A program made the translations under genes and the position numbers. Source: Luzula sylvatica (taxonomy: Eukaryota > Streptophyta > Magnoliopsida > Poales > Juncaceae). From it: DNA of 64,000 nt. Under the pieces are notes generated by a model. That model ran no database searches. It saw only the letters and a list, made by a program, of their open reading frames with translations, and had not been told where the DNA came from. Positions 25,549-36,770 of this stretch are shown piece by piece. Within the stretch, counting starts at the first letter, position 1; every line of letters starts with the position of its first letter. The stretch covers positions 25,832,914-25,896,913 of the forward strand of contig OX326958.1 of assembly GCA_946800325.1 (NCBI GenBank), given 5' to 3'.

Positions 25549-25620
25549 TTAAAATTATGTAGGGTGCTACATGTAATTATGACCAAACACTGGGTAAATT
25601 TTCAAAGAAAAAAGGGAAAA

Positions 25621-25854
25621 TAAATCATTTTTAAAAGCAAAAATGTACATCATCAGAAAAATCGGTCATGGTAGAAATTTGTTCCGTGTCAACCTACCAA
25701 TGAGTATATAAATTTAATGTTTTATTGTTTCAATATTTGATATTGCACGAACTATTAAGAAAAAGAAATCAAAGAGTTGCTAAGACGGTGATAAGGAAAT
25801 GACTTCTCATTTTTCTTTTAAGACTTTTGTTTTATTTTTTTCTCATTTCTTTAT
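25621..25854. other. Short intergenic stretch
   Basis: This AT-rich stretch lies between the end of copy B and the next MITE. No gene is seen. Confidence 0.4.
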
Positions 25855-26722
25855 GGGAAATTTTCAAAAAAATTCCTAACTTTTTTGAATATTGCAAAAA
25901 ATCCTTATTTTTTTGAAAATTCCAAAAAAAAAACCTCAAATCAAACTTTTGTTTTCAAATACTATGAGTGTTAAATTTTGACTTTGGATGAGGTTAAATA
26001 TTTTTTACCAAAATATCCTTCTATTTTCATATTTGATTTGTTAAAAAAAACTATTTTTCGTTATTTTTTATTAATTTAAAAAAAAATCATAAATATTTTT
26101 TAACACATAATAATTTCAAAAAAAAATAATATGTTATAAAATTATGATTTTAATATTCATTTTACTATTTTTTTCATGAAAAATTAACATCAAATAATAA
26201 TAAAATAAACAAAAACATTAAAAAAGCACACCTTCAAAATATTTAAAAAATAAAGATAATGAAAGTATAAAAATATATATAAAAAGAATGAAAATAAAAA
26301 CTACATGTTAAAAAATATGTGTCTACCCATATAATTTGAAGGTGTTCTTTTAACATTGTTGTTTATTTTATTATTATTTATTGTTTGTTTTTCTTGAAAA
26401 AATAATAAATGAATATTAAAATCATATACCTATAACACATAATAAAAAGAAAATTGAAATTATTGTCTGTTAAAAAATATCTATGAAAATTTTCGAAATT
26501 AATAAAATATAACGAAAATATATATTGTAATTATAAAATATGAAAAGAGAAGGGTATTTTGGTCCAAAAAATACTTAACATCATCCAAAATTAGATTTAA
26601 CCCCTATAGAGGGGTATTTGGAAAACAAAAGTTTGGTTTGAGGGTTTTTTTTAGAGTTTCCAAAAAGATGGGGTTTTTTTACAATATAAAAAAAAAATAG
26701 GAATTTTTTAAAAAATTTCCCC
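25855..26722. mobile_element. Mutator-like MITE, copy 3
   Basis: The ends are GGGAAATTTTCAAAAAAATTCC-like (20 of these bases: GGGAAATTTTCAAAAAAATT) and the inverse of 'AAATTTCCC'. Internal inverted pairs include 'ACCAAAATATCCTTCTATTT' against 'AGAAGGGTATTTTGG'. The flanks share TTCTTTAT (25847-25854 and 26723-26730). The interior resembles the element at 55450-56438, so these two form a subfamily. Confidence 0.75.
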
Positions 26723-26730
26723 TTCTTTAT

Positions 26731-27225
26731 TTATAATACTTTAACTTGAACAATACGTTCCTGATTATTGTAAAAAAAAAAAAAAAAAAATCTATATATC
26801 AAAAAGGCTGTGCCTTTTCTTCAAAAAAAAAAAAGTCCTACATTTATTTCATATATTAATTATATAAAATTTGCAATCCTAATAAAGAGGTTAATGGGCT
26901 ATTTGAATACACAATTATCCCTAAAAATGATAAGATCACCTCTAAAAATGATATAATATTCATTATTTTGTTTTTTCATAAAAGTGTTGTATATCTTATA
27001 TATTATTATACAATGTTATTAGTATTTGATAAAAAAAAAGTCATACGTGACCACAACAAAAAGTAATGTAAAATACATATAGAATTATACATAAATAAGT
27101 TCTAAACAATATGATAAAATTTATATAATATATAATAAAAAAAATTTGAAATAATATAATCATATCATTATAAAAACCAGTATTTCCTATTAAAATAAAA
27201 TCAAAAACATAACTAACATACGCGG
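26731..27225. other. AT-rich DNA, probable Helitron body
   Basis: No gene is seen. A run of about 18 A residues starts at about 26772. The right part leads to the Helitron-like end at 27226-27248. Confidence 0.4.
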
Positions 27226-27248
27226 AGCGTAGCCGAATATTATCATAG
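27226..27248 (+). mobile_element. Degraded Helitron-like 3' end
   Basis: A hairpin (ACGC-GGA-GCGT) is followed by 'AGCCGAATATTATCATAG' and T. The usual CTAG has become CATAG. It is related to the end at 20437-20480. Confidence 0.4.
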
Positions 27249-27734
27249 TTATTATAATTTGTTATATTTGGCCGACATATTTAGTTTTTGATTATTAGTA
27301 TTCATATGTTATACAGTTAGCGTCGCTTTTTTAGCAAAGAAGCACAATTTCTATACATGGTTGTTTGATAAAGCTTAAAGATCATCTTATTAATTCTCAG
27401 AAATTATGGAAGATTTACGCAAAGAAAATTGATAAACCCTAAATGGAGGATTTACGCAAAATTTAATACATATTTGGAGTTAGCAAAACTATGATTAAAC
27501 GCCTCGAATTCTAACACTAAGAAGTATAATTAGGAGGTTATCTTTCTTTTTTCTTTGGCAATTGCCTTTAACTAACACTTGTTACTTCTATAAAAAATTA
27601 AGCCCATAACGAACATGTTTGTGTGCTTCAGACTTAACTTCAAAACAAAAAAAAATTGCGATTGCTTTTTCGAAAGCAGCTCACCAATTCAATGTTCTCT
27701 CTCTCTCTCTCTAACACGTGGTTTGATCTCAATG
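27249..27734. other. Intergenic DNA
   Basis: No gene is seen. A CT microsatellite lies at about 27697-27712. Confidence 0.4.
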
Positions 27735-29685
27735 GCCCTTCTTTCCAATTCCAGATAAAGAGATAAATGAACTGACAGGAATGAAATGGGATTTATTTTT
27801 ATTTTAAAAGGAATTCCGATGGTATTCAAACTTCTATTAAAACGAAAGTTGGATACAATAATAAAAATAGAAAAAGAAAAAGGAAAAATATTTCGAACCA
27901 AAACCTATAATAAATTCAAATGTCATAGCGCCTCCTCTTGTCCAAACGTAGCCGAAGTGTCGTCTCCGACACCGCTTTTATCGCCGTTGTTATTGATTTT
28001 CGTTTTTTTTTTGCGAAAAATTCGGAAATTACGTTCTAACCATATTTGTCATGTTATGAACGTCCATAATTTATCCCAAATCTTTCCTTTTTTTGGTGTC
28101 CGCTCTTTTTCTATTTACTAACCAAGTTTCTTCTTGCGTCGGCAATAATATTCTTAGAAACGGAGCGTTTGTTTTCTTTCGGCCAATTTCGAACCAAAAC
28201 CTAGAATGAAATGGGATTTCAGAATATGGATTTCATTTTCCGTTTTATTATTTCCTAACTCCCGTTTCTGTTATTATTCATGACTGTTGTGTGATTCAGA
28301 TTCACACTATTATTGTTTACTATTCACGAAGATTGCATTGAACTTCATATATAAACAGGTATTAAAATTATAATGTGGTTGAACGAAGACTGCATCTGTT
28401 TCAACTACAAAAATAAATTTATGAATATCAAATTTGACATTTTCGAAGAAATTGTGTTTTTTTTGTCTTTAATAAAATGTTGGAGAAAATCAAAAAATAT
28501 ACAATTATTTACAATTTAAAAAAAAAATACCTCGGAAAAAAGATGAGTTTTTCTTCATTCAAGGAAATATTATATTTCACGTCGGTTTCCACTACATCAG
28601 CAAGTTAATGTTAATATATGTCATCGGGGACGACCCTGTTTTGTGGGGCCTGTCAATTCCTACTACGGGAAATTGAATCCTGGGAACGGATATGATATCA
28701 GATTTAATCAAAAAATGTATCAAATATTTTGATAAGTTCTTTCTTTTTTGTTACTTGTTTTGTTTTTACCCGAAGGTAAATTGAGATCGTTGGGTGATAT
28801 GAAATAATAAAAAAATATATATATTAGTTCAGTTGAAGCATAATTTTATACTTACCTGATAAATCAACGATAAAAGTAAATATCCATTAATCGAGACATA
28901 ATTATGCTACTGAATCTATTTTGGGAACATCATTTTTTTCGTTAAAAAATATCAAAGAAAAAACTGAGAAAGTGGGAACACATTTTGAATAGAATCGGCA
29001 ATTATGACCTTGACTAAGTAAGATCAGAGATTGAGGACTCGAGCTTAACCAGAAACGATGAAGAGAAACGGATCTAAACGAATCACGGTACAAATAAATG
29101 ATATTCCTAGAAAATCATGACATAACTGATCAATCAATATTTAAGCAAATAATTAAGATAATGCTCAACTCAAAGATGGATGAAAAATAAAGGGCAGAGT
29201 TAATTCGAGTCTAAATTGTCGGAGATACCGATCCTGAATCGAGAACTCTTGTTCTCAGTCAATGAAAACACGCCGCAATGTTAAAATTTGCTGACATGAT
29301 TTCAGCGAGTACACATTGTACTGCACCACAGACAATTTAATTTAGACTCCAATTACAAAAAATATTTAGACCATAAAGGAAAATAACAATTAATATGGTG
29401 ATATTTGACAAATAGAAAATCACAATTGAGTATAGAAGCATTTATTTTCATCAAAGACTCGATTGAATGTTTGATAAAAGATTATATTCAAGTTCCATCT
29501 AATAATCAAAAGACCCTTTAACACCATCCAGACTTTCTCCGAGAGATATCCTAAAACCAAATCAAAGAAAAAATTGGTTAAAAATCATTAAACAATTCCT
29601 ATCATTTTAAGTTGCAATATTGGCATTATGTAGGGTGCTACTTGTAATTATGACAACAATTGGGTGAAATTTGAAAAATAATAAT
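27735..29685. repeat. Segmental repeat copy C (3' flank of the secreted-protein gene)
   Basis: This is the copy that abuts a gene: its right end stops within a few bases of the stop codon at 29698. It is collinear with copies A and B (landmarks listed there). It carries its own 409-bp insertion (27795-28203) but lacks the Helitron and the MITE of copy B. Confidence 0.8.
27795..28203. mobile_element. 409-bp insertion with 16-bp direct repeats
   Basis: GAATGAAATGGGATTT occurs at 27779-27794 and again at 28204-28219. Copies A and B have the corresponding sequence once and lack the 409 bases between. A 16-bp duplication suggests target-primed retrotransposition (SINE/LINE-like), but I see no A/B boxes or poly-A tail. 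The open frame 27786-28121 across it is not recognisable. A short repeat ('TTTCGAACCAAAACCTA') at 27893 and 28187 lies inside. Confidence 0.55.
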
Positions 29686-29697
29686 AATAGAAGACGC

Positions 29698-30600
29698 TTA
29701 CTTGTGCATACAGTACTTGTATTCCTGACCGCGAACATAATCCTTCTCTCCTTCTTCAAGCTGAAATGATTTAACAAAAAATGAAAAAATCAAGGTTAAA
29801 AAACCAATTGAATAGATCGAGGAAATTATGAATTAAAATAAGGTAAGAAAAAGGAAAGGAGAGAGAAATTACCGGATCGCCCCCGTAAACATGATTATAG
29901 CACGAGGGAGAGAGGCATTGCAAGACGCAATTCTCTTTCTCTGTCATCGATGACCTGCAGCGTGGGCCCCACAACCCACTTTTTCAACCAATTCAATTGA
30001 ATTTATTCCGTGTCAGCATTTCATCAAATAATGAGGAAACTTGAAGAATAAAACAGTAAAATTATTTTTTCACAGCCTGTTATATATTCTACTTTCAATT
30101 TTAGTAGTTAATTGCTCAATTGATGATAGATTGAGGAAAAATTGAAACTTTGATGAGAAATTTCCATTCGAAACAAGTGATTTGGTAAGGAAATCATAGG
30201 GTTTACTGCACAAATTGCTATTGCTAAGTATAATAACACATATACAGGTTGGTATATCAAATTCACGCAATTATCAAACCTAATCTCTGCAAATTGTGTA
30301 AATGAAAGAAATATCAAAAAGTAAAAAGTAAACTAATGGAGAAGGGATACCTCTCGATATCAGCATAGCAAGCATTCTTCTTGTCTCTGATCTCTGTATC
30401 CTACACAGTCATAAGAAAATTTAGAAAAAAAATGAAAAAATAGAAACAAATTGCACAGAGAGGGAGAGAGAAGGGGACGGTACAGTGATGGGGCGACGAT
30501 AGGGTTTCTTCGCAAGAGAAGGGGAAGAGAAGGATAAAACTAGGACAAATAGGAAGGTCAGCAGTAAAAGAGGAGATCGGCCAAGCAGAGACTTCGCCAT
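29698..30600 (-). CDS. Small secreted/luminal Cys-rich protein, DUF4787-like
   Basis: Exons are complement 30484-30600, 30351-30400, 29873-29954 and 29698-29760, all GT-AG. The spliced frame is 104 codons (103 residues). Residues 1-30 form a signal peptide (a hydrophobic run of Leu, Val and Phe ending SPSLA). The mature part is about 70 residues with four to five Cys: NACY, then CVLQC, SPSCY and a C-terminal YCMHK. It also has the pattern YGGDPLEEGE. From memory this resembles the small conserved eukaryotic family Pfam DUF4787, whose function is unknown; no search was run. It was split over four small exons, so no single open frame shows it. Its start is the first ATG of the signal peptide. 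The 3' side borders repeat copy C directly. Confidence 0.88.
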
Positions 30601-31299
30601 TGATGATCTATCAAAACTCTCTCTCGTTCCAGCTTCTTCTATCTACTCCTCGGATTTGATCGGAAAAGAGATGGTTCTGAGCTCTGATGTTGCCTGTTAG
30701 GCCTTGTTGTTTTTCGGAAAATATGCACGAGATGGTTCTGAACCTTGACTCGTTTTACCCATTTTGTTAATTATTTTATAAATATTAATTTGAAATGTTT
30801 AATATGAATATTTATTATTTAAAAAAATATTTTTTGTTACATATTTAATATTCAATTATTATGCGTTACAAATTACAATATGTTAATTATTATTATTATT
30901 TCTACAAAAAAATAACCGCCACGTTAAGGATCATTGAACCCTATTTTACAACAGTGATTATTGATACTTAAAAAACATATTTTAGTTAAAAAAAAAAACA
31001 TACAAATAAACGGGAAAAAATATACTTCCTATATATGCAATCCATCTATTACATCTGCCAGACAAAATCTTTTCACTATTGCAAATTACAAAGAAAAACC
31101 TACATTTTTTTAAACTAGACATGTGTTTCCTATCTAAAACGCAACAACAATTATAATTAAATATTTATTTATTTATTTACAATAAATTTCAAAAACCAAA
31201 CAACACATTATTTTATCAACAAAATGAAAAATTAAAATTCCTTAAAACCCTAACAAAAATCAATCATAAAAGATGCTAGCAACAAATAAAACTAATTTT
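30601..31299. other. Promoter region of secreted-protein gene and 3' flank of DnaJ gene
   Basis: Both neighbours read leftward, so this stretch holds the promoter of the 30600 gene and the 3' UTR of the DnaJ gene. It is AT-rich. A CT-rich leader lies at about 30618-30640 on the gene strand. I see no repeat with defined ends. Confidence 0.5.
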
Positions 31300-33732
31300 T
31301 TAAATGGTCATGTTAGAACTTCCCCTTTTTCTTTCAATCATTTTTTTCCTTTTTGTCAAGACAAACAGAAAAGCAAGAACAAAAATTCCAAAAATGGATA
31401 TATAAATGCACGAATTATCACGCGGAGTCCATGATGGCAAATGTGCTTGTATACTCATAGAAGCGAAACCAGATTTATTCTCTCCTTTCCTAAAAACAAA
31501 ATTAGTAACATATTTTATTAAATTTAATAACGCTATGAACAAAATGCAAAAATATCATTAACTAACCCAAATAATTCTTTCATAGAAGTCCAAAAGGAAC
31601 TTTTTGATATTGAGCCGTTTGTTCTCCTAGTTTTATTATCTGGAAAAAAGAAGGGCACTGATGAAATTACAACAAAAATAAGGGGTTACCTGAAAAGGTA
31701 ATAAATTAACAAAATTTACCTTGCATTGAAGAACTTTTGTTCTCTTTTATCGAGACTAGTGATTCGAGTAACGAACGCTCCTCGTCACTGCCACATCAAC
31801 CATTTCATAATCAAATTCAAACCAACAAAATTAAAAAAACAAAAAAAATACCTGATAATTTTAGGGATTTGAACCCTAATAGTAAAAACATGGTCTCCTC
31901 TAATAGAAGGTTTATTGATATTCGGCGCGCCCAAATTAGCAAATTTTATCGTATCTCCAGGCTGCGTACCAGGCGGTACGTGAATTTCTCTCTCTCCTCC
32001 CACAGTCTCTACCTAAACCAAAAAAAATACTCGCTAAAACAAAATTTTGGGTTATTTGGTACCGGTACCGAAAACTCATACCTTCACTGTGGTTCCAAGA
32101 ATGGCTTGTGTATAATCGATGCAAATTTCTGAGTACAAGTTGGTACCGTCTCTCTTGATTCCCTCTTTTTCTTTCACATGAATAAATACATATACGTCTC
32201 CTATTACACCTCTATAAGAAATAAAAAAAGATGATGTTTAATTGAGGATAATTAACCAAAAATTGGACATTTTGCAATTAGGTCCAAACGAACCTTTTAT
32301 TGTCGACGCTTCCCTCGCCTTCTATTTGAATTGTCAAACCGTCACTGGCACCTGGTGGTACGTCCACTTTGACTCTCGCATTGACCAACACTCTTCCTTG
32401 GCCCATGCATTTTTTGCAATATTCCAAAATTACCCTCCCTTCCCCTTTACACTTCGAACAAGTCGATATCTACAAGACCATCCTTTCACACATTAAAATC
32501 TAGACAAATTCACGAAACAACCCCTTATTATTGGAAATTGCAAAAGAGCCCTTACATTCTTAACAAATTCTAAATGCAAGGACTTTTTTGAAATAAACAA
32601 GAAAAATGATCCTCACCTGAGAAAATGTACCGTATGGAGTTCTCTGAGTATGGACAATTCTACCCCTGCCTTCACACTCTTCACAATTCTTTACCGGCCC
32701 GCTATCTTTAGAACCTGACCCGTTACAGGTGTCACACGTGATATATCTCAACACATTAACTTCACGTGTCACGCCGAATATTGATTCTTCTAATGTCAGA
32801 GAAAGATCACAACTAAGAATATAATTCACAATGTTATTCAAGGCGATTTGAAATGTTAAATGTAGAATGATATTTTGTAAATTGATAGAGAACTAAATTA
32901 CCTAAATATTACCTAATATCAAGCCTTGTATTTTTGGCTAAATCCCTGAAAAGCGAATTGAAGATTTCGAAGGGATCTAACTGAAAAGTTGTAGGATACA
33001 AAATTAGAAAGAAAATTTCAAATATATATGTTCAGATGAAAAAAAGATTAATATTGAAATTATGAATTTACCCCTTGTGAACCAAAAGGAGTACCAGTAA
33101 AGTTGCCGCCTAGACCTGGTTCACCGTACCGGTCATATAGAGATTTTTTTTCTTCGTCTGATAACACCTACAAGGTACATTCGTCAGAACATAGCAAGAA
33201 CAACAAAAAATCATGAAGGTTGAAATGATTACCTCATAAGCAGCACTAATTTCCTTGAATTTATCTTCAGCCCCTTGATTTTTGTTCATATCAGGATGAT
33301 ACTGAAATACCATAACAATATAAAACTCAATGAAATTTAGAGACAAATATTTGTGAAGATTTGAGCTTTCGATGCTGTTTGGTTAAGTTTCTTCAGTTTG
33401 TTACATCGCCTAACAGGTGTTCGACGAAATGCTCCAACCAACCATCAACAATACAAACACAGTTCAATGGCAGACAATTTCGTTAAAAATACCTTTCGAG
33501 CGAGATTCCTGTAAGCGCTCTTAATCTCCTGCAAACTCGCATTTCGACTGACATTAAGCGTCGCATAATGGTCCGCCACTTTCCTCTCCTCCTTAGCCCT
33601 GGATGCCACCGCTCGTAGGTTCCGACCCAGCCGATTACCGCCGACCCGTAGACCCCACCGGAGTCGTCCTCTGTGCCGGAGAGAGGAGGGATTAGTAAGG
33701 TACGAGTTGCAGACAAATTGTACAGCAGCCAT
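31300..33732 (-). CDS. Plastid-type DnaJ/Hsp40 (class A) with C-terminal hydrophobic tail
   Basis: Eleven exons on the complement: 33493-33732, 33233-33301, 33072-33167, 32913-32980, 32617-32812, 32294-32469, 32082-32211, 31852-32012, 31720-31787, 31567-31639 and 31300-31489. All are GT-AG, giving 489 codons (488 residues). An Arg-rich N-terminus of about 50 residues looks like a chloroplast transit peptide. The J domain (about 54-120) keeps HPD at 82-84, needed to stimulate Hsp70 ATPase. All four zinc-binding CxxCxGxG motifs are present at 184, 201, 227 and 241. The two C-terminal substrate-binding beta domains follow, with VPPG motifs. The last exon adds a hydrophobic segment at about 453-470 and then a basic tail, which is unusual for the class. 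It is a co-chaperone for plastid Hsp70. The last three exons are the least certain. Confidence 0.92.
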
Positions 33733-34191
33733 TGTAGAGAAAAAGAGCTCCTGGAAGCAAAAGCATATCAGAAAGAATAAAATATTTTTTTATTATTTTC
33801 AATATTTTGAACGAGTAACCCGGAAGTTATGAGGTGGCAAAAGTGTGTCACGTAATGCAAGTAAATGATGATGTGTTAGTGACGTGGCATAATTACGCTG
33901 ATGTGTCCAGTACTGGCAGGCACACTTGTTCTTCCACGTGTTACGTGACAGAGAGGATGCCACATCGTCAAGACAATTGGCAGGACAGAGGCGAACACGA
34001 GATCAGAAGAAGATCGATTCGAAGGTAATGGATATTTAAAGCAAACTAAGGGTTAATTAGAGCTTGATTAGGATAATTGCGCAAAAGAAGGCAATGTACG
34101 TCTTCTAAAACTCGTGCACAAAGAACGCACCCTTCAATGTGCAGCCACCCCCGTTAAAATCTGATTGTGTAAAGCAAGCCACGCATAAAAC
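33733..34191 (-). promoter_or_regulatory. ACGT-element (G-box/ABRE-like) cluster upstream of DnaJ
   Basis: The 110-240 bases before the DnaJ start contain GACGTGGC at 33881-33888, a palindromic CACGTG at 33935-33940, ACGTGAC at 33943-33949 and CACGTAA at about 33849-33855. Such ACGT cores are bound by bZIP and bHLH factors in stress, ABA or light responses. No TATA is evident. Function is inferred from motif density only. Confidence 0.5.
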
Positions 34192-34651
34192 TAGGGGTGG
34201 GCAAATGGTTTGGTTTATTTGGGAACCGAACCGAACCTGTCGAATTCGGTTTAATCGGTTCGATTTTTCGGTTCGGTTCGGTTCAAAAATTGATATTATT
34301 CGGTTTATTCGGTTCGGTTCTGTTTTGGTATTTTTAAAACCGATTAAACCGAACCGGCCGAATTAGTATTATTTTTCATGTTTTTATTATGTATATTTAA
34401 AAAAATTAATATTTCATATTGTAAAATTATAAATAATATAATTATATTTTATATGATTTGTTTTTATATGTTTTTTGCTAAATATAATTTGAAATTTATC
34501 ATTATAAAACTTCTTATTCGGTTCAACCGAACAAACCGAATAAGAAATTCGGTTTAATCGGTTCGGTTTTAAATCGGTTCAAATTTAATTCGGTTCGGTT
34601 CGGTTTGAATCTAGTTCGGTTCGGTTCGGTTCGACCGAATGCCCACCCTTG
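34192..34651. mobile_element. hAT-like MITE rich in AACCGAA, copy 1
   Basis: The ends are TAGGGGTGGGCA and, at the right, TGCCCACCCTTG. It is flanked by the 8-bp duplication CATAAAAC (34184-34191 and 34652-34659). The sub-ends are arrays of CGGTTCGGTTCGGTT-type words, and the centre is AT-rich. It matches 42075-42560 in the opposite orientation along its whole length. It has no transposase. It lies between the 3' end of the epimerase gene and the DnaJ promoter. Confidence 0.9.
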
Positions 34652-35149
34652 CATAAAACCACACTTTGCTTGTAGATTTTAGAGAAAATTTTGTTATCTT
34701 GGATATTAATTGAAATTATTATAATTTGAAATCATAAAAAGATGTTTTTATTATGGAGGACTTATAGTTCTATTTTTGTTTCTTATTGTAATATGTTCTT
34801 AACTTTTCTTAAGAGAAATGAATCATGTTCATGTTGTAATTCATTATAAATTTTTTGTTTTCATTACACAATTCAATAAAAACGATGCAATAATACCTCT
34901 ATCCTCGAGCAGTTAAATTAATTATATTGGGGTTTATAAGTTATATTTCTCAAATGAATACATAATTTTTTTGTACAAACAACATGAGCTACATACATTT
35001 TACAATGTAATAGCAAAATCATCACCTTACTCCTTTATTGGTTGAACCTAAATAAAAAAAAAAAATCAAAACCTCAAATTAAGCTTAAAATTTGTAATAA
35101 AAAGTTAATTTAAACCGTTTAAACACTTACCAGAAAACCTATGAAGCTT
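34652..35149. other. 3' flank of the epimerase gene
   Basis: No gene is seen. This AT-rich stretch should contain the 3' UTR and poly-A site of the minus-strand epimerase gene. Confidence 0.5.
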
Positions 35150-36770
35150 TCACACTCCAACTGCAACAGGTTGTTTGCTCGTCTTAATTCCTTTTATTGC
35201 TGCATCGCAAAATAAAACAATTTTAATTTACAAAATATAGTTTAATTCATGATTTTTTTTTTTTTGAAGAAATTTAATTCGTGATATTTGAAAAGATAAA
35301 ATAAAAATATGATAATTTCATGCCTTCAGCGTAATCTTTAGCTCCAAATACCGCAGAACCAGCGACTAGAGCATTTGCTCCAGCTTCAATTACCTAAAAA
35401 AAGTTAAATAATAAAAATTAATTTCCACATTTAATCTTTATTGATATTGACGAATAATGTCATGAATGAAAACTAACCTTGTACGCATTTTTAGGAGTAA
35501 CACCACCATCTACTTCGATCCATGGATTGACTCCCTAAAATAATAAGTAATAAAAATAATTCTTTACAAATTTTTCGTTAAAATATATTTATTGTAATTT
35601 GTAATTTGTAATTTGTAATTTTGAACCTTTTCAACACATAATCTTCGCAAATCGGCTATTTTCTTTACTTGACTCTCGATAAAACTTTGTCCGCCAAAAC
35701 CAGGATTCACCGACATAATCAATACCAAATCCACCACTGAAATCAAATATATATTAAAAATTATATATATTAAAAATAAAATTTAAAAAATATATTACCA
35801 TCAAGTACATATTCTATTGCACTGAGTGGGGTTCCAGGATTCAAAACAACGCCAGCTTTTGCTCCTAAGCTTTTAATCTGATAATATCGTTTATATTAAC
35901 ACATTACTAATAAATAATTAAATTAAAAAATAAAATAAAATAATATGTTACTTGATTGACGGTACGATGAAGATGAATAGTCGAGGCTTGTTCGCAATGA
36001 ACGCTCACAATATCAGCACCGGCCTTTATAAAATCCGGGACTCTCTGATCTGGCTCCACAATCATCTACATTTATTTTTTGCAATTTAGGCATAATTCAA
36101 GGGCTTTTTTGCAAATTGAAAATAAAACAATAAAGATAAAATTATACCAAATGGACGTCCAAGGGAAGATCTGTGACTGGACGCAAGGCATCGACAACTA
36201 GGGGCCCAATTGTAATATTGGGCACGAATCGGCCATCCATCACGTCGACATGTATCCAATCACATCCTGCCAGCTCAACGGCTTTAACCTAATTTAGTAA
36301 AAAAATATCATTAAAAACTTGTAAATTCCATTTTGGAAAGAAGTACAGCTAGCAAGAAGAAAGAAACCTGTTCGCCCAATTTGGAGAAATTAGCGGAAAG
36401 AATGGAAGGAGAAACGATGATGTCACTCTTCGAGAACTTGTCGACACGTGAGGCCTTTACTACAAATGGGCACCTCTTTCTATTCTTTGGAAATGAATTT
36501 CAGTTAGATAATTAATTTGATTTAGCTGGAATAGCTAGAATTAGGGTTATTTAGTAACATGTACTCCCAAAATTACTACATTATTTCAGAAATTCTCTAC
36601 ACAGAAGTGTAGAAACGGGTAAAAATTCACTACTAGGGTTTTCTGCGACTTAAATCCATAATTAAAAATGAAAAGAAAAGAGAATTACTGATTAACCTGG
36701 TTGAATTGCTGCGAAGAAATCCTGAGCTGCGTGAAATGGAGAAACCAGTAGAGCAAACAGAAGAAGCCAT
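35150..36770 (-). CDS. RPE: Ribulose-phosphate 3-epimerase, chloroplast
   Basis: Nine exons on the complement: 36697-36770, 36368-36479, 36148-36288, 35952-36065, 35799-35877, 35627-35736, 35478-35534, 35324-35393 and 35150-35199, giving 269 codons (268 residues). The enzyme interconverts D-ribulose 5-phosphate and D-xylulose 5-phosphate in the Calvin-Benson cycle and the pentose phosphate pathway. Residues 1 to about 40 (Ser-rich, MASSVCS) are a chloroplast transit peptide. The TIM-barrel signatures are all present: [15 protein letters not shown] with metal ligands His75 and Asp77, His108 in DVHLM, the NPGT and NPGFGGQ phosphate/loop motifs, the catalytic Asp219 in EVDGG, and GSAVFG. The intron after exon 8 has a GC donor instead of GT; the others are GT-AG. 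The exon 2 acceptor is chosen to keep frame and is the least certain junction. Confidence 0.97.

Larger units (their letters stand above)
22458..25620. repeat. Segmental repeat copy B, with two nested insertions
   Basis: Copy B matches copy C over its whole length once two insertions are removed: a Helitron (22574-23050) and a MULE-type MITE (24606-25548). Shared landmarks with C include 'GAGGACTCGAGCTT', 'GAAACGATGAAGAGA', 'GAGTTAATTCGAGTCTAAAT', 'TTTAGACTCCAATTAC', 'AAAAGACCCTTTAACACCAT' and 'TTATGTAGGGTGCTAC'. No gene body homologous to the secreted-protein gene next to copy C follows it. Confidence 0.8.

Noticed and set aside
31737..32132. 131-residue plus-strand frame
   Set aside because: It is antisense to exons 7-9 of the DnaJ gene, whose spliced frame and domains are clear.
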